DNA from: Tulasnella sp. 424
Lineage: Eukaryota > Basidiomycota > Agaricomycetes > Cantharellales > Tulasnellaceae
Reading direction: 5' to 3'
NCBI GenBank assembly: GCA_019633425.1
Contig: WSUB01000170.1
Coordinates: 216 to 64,215, forward strand
DNA length: 64,000 nt
Shown: positions 56,179 through 64,000 of the stretch, piece by piece
How positions within the stretch are numbered: position 1 is the first letter of the stretch
Layout: each line of letters opens with the position of its first letter
Translations under genes and position numbers: made by a program
Notes under the pieces: model-generated
Seen by the model: only the letters and a program-made list of their open reading frames with translations
What the model was told of the DNA's origin: nothing
The model's database searches: none

Positions 56179-56970
56179 GTGGGGGGGAGGATCTTTGGGA
56201 CGGAGGTTTCAAAGCCGCGGTATTGTAAATGGATTGCACGGACAGTGTTCGAGCATTCACTCATGGACAAAGAGAGGCTTCCCTCTATTTCCTATAATCC
56301 CCCATATGGACAGTTTGTTTGCTTTTCTCTCTCTCTTCCTCAGCGACGTCGGCTGCTGAAATGCTGTGACACCAAAATTTCTCCTGGTTTTAATCCCTCC
56401 CCACCCCATTTTCACTCCCCCGAGGCTACTACGTACAGACATATGCATTTTCTTTTTTTTTCCCTTATGTAATTGCTATTGCAAGCTCTCCCCCTTCTTT
56501 CGAGGCGATTTTGCACTCATGCTCGTTTTTTGCTTTTATACTTGCTTGCATGCAAGTATGCTGGTGCCTTTTTGTAGTGGGTATTTGGGTTCACATTTAA
56601 TGTTGGTCCAGAGGATGAATATATAGGCGAATATGCATTTTTTCTACTAAGCTCTCTCGTCGACGCTCGTGTTTCTAAAACACTTTCATCTTCTATCCTC
56701 AAAGCAGAACGAGTTCATCCCGGAACGCGGCCGCCTTTCCCGTGTACACACATAGAGACACAGCCGTTGTTCGCAGTTCGCGACCCTCTAAATCCCAAAC
56801 CATGCCAAATATATTGATTTCGCCACCTATTCGTTACTTGGGGTTATAGACTGACGAAGTGGTCTAGCGTTTAGATAGAACGATATACATATGTGAGCTA
56901 CTGTCCGGTTGTTGTGTTATACCCCATCCACCCCCTAAGCTTTGTTTCGGGGGTCAGTTCCCGGTACGGA
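56179..56970. repeat. shared 3' flank, duplicated at 58960-59598
   Basis: Convergent intergenic region. From about 56305 on (CATATGGACA, GACGTCGG, ATGCTGTGACACCAAAATT, TCCAGAGGATGAATATA, CTACTAAGCTCTCTCGTC, CAGCCGTTGTTCGCAGTTCG) it is paralogous to the 3' flank of the next F-box gene at 58960-59598, with weaker similarity at 61900-62040. It marks the end of the duplicated unit of the right-hand array. Confidence 0.75.
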
Positions 56971-58596
56971 TCAGGAGTCTTGGTCAAGTGAACCGAGATC
57001 CGGAGGCACGAATTTGTTGTCTACGAAGATCTTTAGGTCCGGGAGATCCTCCAACGGGTCATCCCCAGATGATGCTGCTTTGCCTTGCACGATTCGTTGC
57101 CTTGAAAGGTAGGCGACGTGTACTGCTCGGATGCATTCGGGAGACGGGATTGACCCATCTTTGGCGTAAATCCTAAGCTCGGAAAGTCGAGAAAAAGTGT
57201 TCGACCGTGTACGACCTCCAGGCGAGCAGATCTGACATGCGTTCTGACTAATGCCATCCAAAACGCATCGAGACAAACCGTATCCCTTCCGATCTTTGCA
57301 ATGGACTCTTGTGACCATGGGTGCCGCTCCGCATAAGAAATGTAGGCTTTCGAGTGACCTCAAACGGTCTATGCAAACAAACATCCTGATCCTCCGGGTG
57401 CTTGCCGCGCAGTATTGATACACCGGACGAAGGAGGTCTGCTAGGTTGGAGACATCCCACTCGTTGAACCCAAAATCAACTGAGAGTCTCTTCGTCCTGT
57501 CCTCGATGGTAAGCCATCCCCTGCCTACGGACAAGGAGAGCTCGGAGGAGGTGTCTCTGCAACTGAGTACCGGAAGGATTAGACCGCCCCCGTGTCGGGG
57601 TTCAGACAACACTTGGAGAACGGCCATAGTTTCGCCAGGGAGTTCGAGACAGCAGACTCGCAACTGTTCCAAGCCGTCCGCCCGCAGGTGCTGAAATAGC
57701 AGGCTGACGAGAGACGCGTGCACGCGTTTTAGCTTGAGTATCTTTAGGAATGGGAGAGTGACGTTGAGGTCGGCGACATGTGCGATACGTTTGAAACCGA
57801 CGTGGAAGATGGTTTCAAGGTGAATAAATTCCAACAAGGGACACCCCGCCAAGGTCGGGAGGAAGTTTATGAAGAGAGGGGATTCGGAATCAACCCCTTG
57901 GACAGTCAGCCTTCGAAGTGTGGAGAGTGTCATTCTGCTGATAATGTCCAACGACATCCCGTAGAGACACAGTTCTGCAAGGCGAGGAGTCGGGCCGAAC
58001 CTTACTTCTTGAGTGACGCCGGTGGATAGAAGAGTGAGACGCCTAATGTTGGGCATGCCGTGCTCCAAAGTCGAGTTGAGATTGCTGTGGTTCCTGGACC
58101 CTAGGGTCAGTGTGGCCTCCTTCCAACGTGATGTTGTCGATTGCAGGAGGTCCCAGACACCCGATTCGGGATCCGTTGGCTCGTTGATGTACTTGACGGT
58201 GAGAAGAGTGTCTTCGAATCTCCTCAATTTGACCGGAACGATGAGGAATGGATCGCCGACTTTCGCATCGTCAGTGACGGCGTTCCAGAATTGAGGTGTT
58301 GAAAGAACGACGTCCCTCCACTTCCGGCAGACCGAGGCAAGCTCCCTTTGTCGTCTGAGTCCGAAAATTTGGTCATCCGTCATCGAGCCGAGGAGACCCT
58401 CGGCCAGGATTTCCGGCGGCAGCTCCTGAATATTTCGGAGGGGGATATTATGTCCGGAGGCTGGGAGAGCTGAGCTCCGCTAAAAAGGTATTCCATGCCA
58501 TCAGTACTGGTGTAGACTGAGAAGGTCTGGTTGAGGAAAACGACGCACGTCTCGAGGTGGATGGTAAATGGACCTGACTTGTGTTGGGCCGCGCAT
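56971..58596 (-). CDS. F-box protein, right-hand array copy A (two exons)
   Basis: Exons 58596-58549 (48 bases) and 58479-56971; 518 residues. Exon 1 encodes MRGPTQVRSIYHPPRD. The 69-base intron begins GTGCGT, has the branch point CTGAT and ends TTTTTAG. Without this exon the F-box core IQELPPEILAEGLLGSM would lie before any ATG. The F-box continues with ELASVCRKWRDVVLSTPQFW. The rest has leucine-rich strands (MPNIRRLTLLS, LSTLRRLTVQG, LPFLKILKLKRV) and ends VPPDLGSLDQDS. Sisters B and C share exon 1 length, intron position and ending type. Probable SCF ubiquitin-ligase substrate receptor; the target is unknown. Confidence 0.9.
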
Positions 58597-59598
58597 ACTA
58601 TGTCTTAGCTTACTTTACTTTGGCCAGTAGTCACTTGAGTCGTCGGTGGGAGGAGAGCGTGCTGTTGGACGTTGGTTGTAGGACTGCTCGTTGAGTTGTT
58701 TGACTGGGCTTTGTGCAATCCACGCGCACGTGATCAACACGCCCTCCATCCCAAGGAAATGATCAGGTATCAAGCTAAAAGTCGAACCAGAAACCTTGCC
58801 GCGTTCAAAGATTATGGGAAGACTCTCATCACTCTTTTGCGGCAAAGTAACGCGCCGCGTTCTCCAGAATCCTATTCCTCTCGATCACACCACTCGTTTT
58901 ATTCCCATCACTGTCCTTGCGGTATTGGGGATGAGGGGTGAAAAGCGCGTTCCACTGCCATATGGACACTTTGTCTTTCCTTTCCCTCAGTGACGTCGGA
59001 TAACATGCTGTGACACCAAAATTCTCATCCCTTTTCACTCCCCAATCCCCTCAAAGTTACCGCCTACAGACCTATGCTTTCTTTTTCTTTATGTAATTGC
59101 TGTTGTGAACTCCCCTTTTCGGGCGATTTTGCACTCGTTCGGCTCTGCACGCAAGTATGCTGGTATCTTTTGTAGCGGATATTTGGGTTCACATTGCTGT
59201 GATATTAGTCCAGAGGATGAATATAGGCGGATATGCATTTTTCTACTAAGCTCTCTCGTCAGCGCTCGTGTTTCTAATACACCTTCATGTACTATCGTCA
59301 AGGCAGAACGAGTTCGTGCTATCTCCCCCCTCTGGCCGACTGGAGAGGGGGGCATGTGATCACGGGACTCAGACGCCTTGGCCGTGAGCACACATAGAGA
59401 CACGCTCTTTAAACCAGCCGTTGTTCGCAGTTCGCGACCCTGTGAATCCCAAACATGCTAAATATACTGATTTCGTCGCCAACTCGCTACTTGGGGTACA
59501 AAATATTCTAGGTGGTTTAGAGTTATAGAATGATATACATGTGTGACCTTTTTTGTCTGGTTATTGTGTCATACACCATCCATCCCCTACGTTTTGTT
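58597..59598. other. spacer between right-hand F-box copies A and B
   Basis: Promoter side of copy A and 3' flank of copy B. It contains a tRNA-like repeat (58779-58893) and a duplicated 3' flank. No gene seen. Confidence 0.6.
58779..58893 (-). repeat. tRNA-related repeat, copy 1
   Basis: On the minus strand GTGGTGTGATCGAGAGG resembles the 5' end and A-box of a Ser/Leu tRNA. GGTTTCTGGTTCGAC, about 85 bases on, resembles a B-box. The acceptor stem does not close, so it is not a working tRNA. Related copies lie at 61429-61529 and 61608-61728. Confidence 0.5.
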
Positions 59599-61239
59599 TC
59601 AAGAATCCTGGTCAAGTGACCCGAGATCCGGAGGCACAAAGGCATCATTTATGTAGATCTTTAGGTCTGGTATGTCGTTTAGCGAGTTGGACCCAGGTGA
59701 TGATGCTGCGCTCTGCACGATTCTTCGCCTTGAAAGGTACGCCACGTGCACGCCTCGGGCATATTCGGGAAGTGGGTTTGACTCGGACGGGACGGAAATT
59801 CTAAGCTCCGAAAGACGAGAAAACGTGTTCCACGGCCTATGACTTCCAGGTGGGCAGGTCCGGCATACGTTTTGGCTAATGCCATTCAAGACGCATCGAG
59901 ACAATTTCCCGTATTGCTCTCCATCGTTGCAATGGATACTTGCGACCATGGGTGCTGCTCCGCATAATAAATGCAGGCTTTCAAGCGACTCCACATGGTG
60001 CAGGTGAATGGCCATTGTAATGCTCCGGGCGCTGGCCGCGCAATGTCGATACACCGGGTCTAGGAGGTCTGCGACGTTGCGAACATCCTTTCGGCCGTTC
60101 AACCAAAGTTTAAGGGAGAGCCTCCCCGTCTTGTCCTTGATGTAAAGCCATCGCTCCCCGAGAGACAAGCAGACCTCGGAGGAGGTGTATCTACAATTGA
60201 GTACCGGGAGGATTAGACCGCACCCATCTCGGGGTTCAGAGACCGCTCGGAGAACGGCCAGAGTACAGCCACCTAGGATGAGACAGTGAACTGTCAATTG
60301 CTCCAAGCCGTCCGCTCTCAGATGCCGAAGTAGAAGGCTGATGAAAGATGCTTCTGCGTCTTCTATCTCGAGTACCCTTAGTAGTGGAAGAGTAACGTCG
60401 AGCTCGGCGAAATTTACGCTGTGTGTGCGGTTGGCGGGGAAGGATCGGATAGAGGAGATATGAAGGAGTTCCAACAAGGAACACTCCGTCAAGGTTGGCA
60501 GGATGTTTATGAGGAGAGGGGAGTCGGGCCTAATCGACTTGATAGTCAGCCTTCGAAGTGTGGAGAGTGTCGTTCCGCTGATAAGGTCTAGTGAAGCCCT
60601 TCGGGAGAGGCACAACTCTGCTAGACGAGGAGTTGGGCCTAGCCTTACTTCTTGGGGGAAGCCTTCGGAGAGAAGAGTGAGACGCCTGAGGTTGGGCATG
60701 CCCTGTTCCAAGGTCGAGCGAAGCTTGCTATGGTTCCCGAGCCCTAGAGTCAGTGTGACCTCCTCCCAACGCAATACTGTTGGTTGCAATAGGTCCCAAG
60801 CGCTCGATTCTGGATCTGTTGGTTTGTCGATGTACTTTATGGTGAGAAAACCGTCCTTGAATCTCCTCAATTTGGCAGGAACAATGCGAAATGGATCGCC
60901 GGCTTGAGGATCATCAGTGACGGCGTTCCAGAACTGAGGTGTTGAAAGAATGACGTCTCTCCAAGTCCGGCAGACCGAGGCAAGCTCCCTGTGTCGTTTG
61001 AGTCCGAATACTTCGCTGTCGGTCATCGACTTTAGGAGAGCCTCGGCCAGGATTTCCGGCGGCAGCTCCTGAATATTTCGGAGGGCGGGACTATGTCCGG
61101 AGGCTGGACTAGCGGTGCTCCGCTAAAAAAAGCGCATTCCATGCCATCAGTACTAGAGTGAACTGAGGAGATCTGGTTGAGGGAGACACACTTTTTGAGA
61201 TGGGTGTTTACTGGACCTGACTGGCGTTGGGCCACGCAT
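59599..61239 (-). CDS. F-box protein, right-hand array copy B (two exons)
   Basis: Exons 61239-61192 (48 bases) and 61122-59599; 523 residues. Exon 1 encodes MRGPTPVRSSKHPSQK. The intron is 69 bases, starts GTGTGT and ends TTTTTTTAG, and the branch point CTGAT is conserved. The F-box reads IQELPPEILAEALLKSM and ELASVCRTWRDVILSTPQFW. Leucine-rich strands follow (MPNLRRLTLLSEGF, LSTLRRLTIKS, LPLLRVLEIEDAE); the ending FVPPDLGSLDQDS is identical to that of copy A. It is the closest relative of copy A, including both flanks, so A and B arose by tandem duplication of a ~2.6 kb segment. Likely SCF substrate receptor. Confidence 0.9.
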
Positions 61240-61428
61240 ACTATGTCTTGGCTTGTTTCCTTTTGGCCAGCGGTCGTTCGAGTTGTCGGTGGTTCAAGAG
61301 CGTATTGAACTTTCGTCGTGGGAGTCGACCGTTGACTTGTTTGACTGGGCTTTGTGCTAGTTGTGCAATTCACATGCACGTGATTAACACGTCCTCGATC
61401 TCAAGCAAATGATCGGAAATCAAGCTAA

Positions 61429-61529
61429 AAATCGAACCAGAAACCAAACGACTTTAGACACACTCTTATCACTCTTTTGTGATGCGTCACGTTGTCCAGA
61501 CTCCTATATCTCTCAGCCACATCACTCGT
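61429..61529 (-). repeat. tRNA-related repeat, copy 2
   Basis: Minus strand: GTGATGTGGCTGAGAGATA (A-box-like) followed about 85 bases later by GGTTTCTGGTTCGAT (B-box-like). Closely related to 58779-58893. Confidence 0.5.
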
Positions 61530-61607
61530 CTTTGTTCCCATCACTCTCCTTACGGCATTGAGGGCGAGGGATGAAAGGCGCGTACTTAATCAAGAGTTAG
61601 AATGAAA

Positions 61608-61728
61608 AGTCAAACCAAGAACCTTGTAAATCAAACAATTGTAGGAACCCTCCCATCAGATCACCTCTTCGAGTCAGAGCAGCTTGCCTTGTTACACGGA
61701 CTCCTAGTCCGCTCGGCCACACCACGTG
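61608..61728 (-). repeat. tRNA-related repeat, copy 3
   Basis: Minus strand: GTGGTGTGGCCGAGCGGAC is a near-perfect tRNA-Leu/Ser A-box region; GGTTCTTGGTTTGAC follows about 100 bases on as a weak B-box. The 3' acceptor strand is not found. Confidence 0.5.
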
Positions 61729-62138
61729 TCCTTGTTCCCAGCGAGACACCTTCAACTCCTAAGAAATGCCTCTAGTGCGCCATCGCTTAGCTTGGGCTAT
61801 AGCAACATCACTGAGGGCAAAGTTTAGAAGGCGCGTTCTATCTATGACTGATGTGTATTCGGGCGACATCCAACTCATGCTTAAGAAAGGGCGCAAACGG
61901 GCCAATGGATCGAATTCCCTCGGGGTTAGTTGGCCTTCGTGCACGGACACAAAGCTGCAGCTCGTGGTATGGAATCTGTCACTCGTGACACCGCAAATCC
62001 TAAACATGCTGGATATATATTGCCTCCACACTACTTGTCGTATGAACCATAAGTATCAGTTTTGCCTAGGAGCACCCACGATACATATGAGGCGGTTTTG
62101 AAAACGCTAGGATACGTGACTTGTTCTCCGCCTATGAG

Positions 62139-63796
62139 TCAAGAATCGAACTGTAGGGAGCTGATCAGGGACCAGGGATCTCGGTAAAGTGACTGTGAAT
62201 CTGGAAGCATGTAGGTATCATTTATGTAAATCTTTAGCTCTAAAACGTCCTCCGCTGTCGATGCTGCTGCCGCTTGCGCGATGCTCTGCCTCGAAAGGTA
62301 GGTCATTTGAACATCTCGGGTGTATGTTGGGAGCAGGCTTGCGGCGTAAGGCACGTGGATCCTGATTTCCGCAAGGCGAGAAAACGTGTTCAACTGCCTT
62401 GGGCCTCCGAGAGAGCATGCTTGGCATGGGTTTTGGGTAATGCTATCCAAGACGCATCGATACAGGTGGCCGTCTTGCCTCCGATCGTAGCAATGGATAC
62501 TTGTTACCATGGGTGCTGCTCCGCATAGGACATGTAGGTTTTCAAACGATTTCAAATGATATAGACGAACGGCTATTGTGATGTTCCGGACGGTGGCCGC
62601 GCAGTATTGGTATATTGGACCAAGAAGTTCTGCTAGGTTGCATATATCGTTTCGGCCGTCCAACCCAACTTCAAGAAAGAGTCCCCCCGTCTCGTCCTCG
62701 ATACGAAGCCAATCCTCATTAAGGGACAAGCCGAGCTGCGACGAGGTGCGTTCCCAGTTGAGCACAGGGAGGATTAGACCGTTCCCGTGTCGGGGTGAAG
62801 AGATTGCTCGGAGAACGGCCATATTGCCACCTTCGCTGGAGCTACGGACCGTGAGCTGTTCCAGGCCGTCTGCCCGTACGTGCCGAAGTAGCAGGCTGAC
62901 AAAAGACGCATCTGCGTCTTCTATTTTGAGTATCCTCAAGAATGGAAGAACGACGTCGAGAGCGGCGAAAAGCGTGGCATGGTTGAAACTGATGGATGTG
63001 ATAGATGCGAGGTGAAGAAGTTCTAGGAAGGGACACTCCGCCAATGTTGGCAGGAAGTTTATTATGAGGGAAGATGAGGGATTAATTGATATGATGGTCA
63101 GCCTCCTAAGTGTGGAGAGTGTTGTTCCCGTAGTAACATCCAGTGAAACGTTGCGGGAGAGGCACAGCTCTGCTAGGCGAGGGGTCGGACCCAACCTTAC
63201 GTCCCCAGCGTAGCCTTCGCTGATAAGAGTGAGACGCTTAAGGCTGGGCATACCCTTCTCTAATGTCGAGCTGAGCTTGGCATGGTTCTCCCAGCCTAGA
63301 TTCAGTGCGGCCTCCTCCCAACGCGATACTGTCGGTTGCAGGAGGTCCCAAACATCCAATTCGGGACATTTTTGCTCTCCACGGTACTCTACGGTGAGAA
63401 GGGCGTCTTTAAATTTCCTCAGTTTGGCGGGGACGATGAAAAATGGATCGCCGGCTTGGCGATTATCAGTGATGGTGCTCCATAACTGAGGCGTTGAAAT
63501 AACAACATCTCTCCACTTCCGGCAGACCGAAGCGAGCTCTGGGTGTCGCTTCAGACCGAATATTTCGTCGTCGTTCATCGATCTCAGGAGAATCTCGGCC
63601 AGGATTTCCGGCGGCAGCTCCTGAATACTTCGGACCGAGCGACCATGGCTGGAGACTAGACGTGCGATGCTCCGCTAATCAAGCATAATCACAGCCATCA
63701 GTATCGGGAATAAACTGAAGATGGGCGTTGTGTTCATATAACACTTACAAGTCGGAGTGTGCGGTCAATGGATTTGGCTTGAGTTGGCCGATGCAT
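62139..63796 (-). CDS. F-box protein, right-hand array copy C (two exons)
   Basis: Exons 63796-63749 (48 bases) and 63674-62139; 527 residues. Exon 1 encodes MHRPTQAKSIDRTLRL. The 74-base intron has a consensus donor GTAAGT, a CTGAT branch point and GATTAG. The F-box reads IQELPPEILAEILLRSM and ELASVCRKWRDVVISTPQLW. Leucine-rich strands follow (MPSLKRLTLISEGY, LSTLRRLTIISINP, LPFLRILKIEDADA). The C-terminus diverges after ELKIYINDTYMLPD and ends SLISSLQFDS. It is more distant from A and B than they are from each other. Likely SCF substrate receptor. Confidence 0.9.
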
Positions 63797-64000
63797 GTTG
63801 TCTCTCGGCCTGCCTTACTTTGATCAAAGAACGCTTGAGTTGTCGATGGTTTAAGCGCTTGATATCGTTAGTCGCCTCTTGGACGAGAGGGACAGGTCGT
63901 TGAACGTCGCCTGACCGGGCTGGTTTGCAATGCACAGGCCGGTGATCAACACAGCCTCAATCGAAAACAAATGACCATGAGTCACTGAACCCTTAATAGG
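63797..64000. other. upstream flank of copy C at the window edge
   Basis: About 200 bases, presumably promoter of the F-box gene. Nothing else seen. Confidence 0.5.

Larger units (their letters stand above)
61240..62138. other. spacer between right-hand F-box copies B and C
   Basis: Promoter side of copy B and a diverged 3' flank of copy C. It holds two tRNA-related repeats. No gene seen. Confidence 0.55.

Noticed and set aside
1..64000. CRISPR arrays, rRNA, bacterial operons or plasmid origins
   Set aside because: None seen; spliceosomal introns show that the DNA is eukaryotic nuclear sequence.

Overview
The window looks like nuclear DNA of a mushroom-forming basidiomycete (Agaricomycetes). 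Most genes are cut by many short introns (about 50-90 bases) with GT donors, CTRAY-type branch points and AG acceptors. The gene families are also typical of that group: expanded F-box proteins, an F-box/zinc-ribbon family, SRPK-like kinases with HTD instead of HRD, and small C2H2 proteins. Species and chromosome cannot be read from the sequence. I found no rRNA, complete tRNA, CRISPR array or bacterial-type operon.

Layout. (1) 1-12703: a plus-strand tandem array of seven single-exon F-box genes. The first runs off the left edge, the first four are close copies, and the last three are progressively diverged. (2) 13129-22178: a longer F-box gene with a hidden first exon, a 12-exon minus-strand F-box/zinc-ribbon gene with a truncated copy beside it, a relic of the first gene, and an SRPK-like kinase. 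(3) 22974-33080: a four-exon three-finger zinc-finger gene, about 4 kb with no convincing gene, then three tandem ~2 kb units. Each unit carries a five-exon two-finger paralogue and an identical upstream palindrome. (4) 33439-42509: a conserved housekeeping pair in convergent orientation, an 18-exon HEATR5/Laa1 gene and a six-exon MATE-like membrane transporter. (5) 42510-52830: a gene-poor stretch with a family of small two-helix membrane proteins (two intact, one broken) and a six-exon gene with a Gag-like region. (6) 52831-56178: a PRXL2/AhpC-TSA-like redox protein with a very long low-complexity tail. (7) 56971-63796: three minus-strand tandem F-box genes, each with a hidden 48-base first exon.

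How it fits together. Two F-box arrays of different subfamilies flank a core of ordinary genes. F-box proteins are substrate receptors of SCF ubiquitin ligases, and the variable C-terminal regions of these arrays would be the target-binding part. The left array shows mosaic patterns that suggest recombination or gene conversion among copies, and its promoters share a TTACGTCAT/CACGTG module. The zinc-finger array is the least familiar system here: small proteins with degenerate fingers and a Pro/Asn-rich 12-residue repeat tail, each preceded by the same 19-base palindrome.

Splice sites were read by eye. In the multi-exon genes every junction listed keeps the reading frame, and many are confirmed by paralogues inside the window. 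Starts of the kinase and of the Gag-like gene are the least certain.
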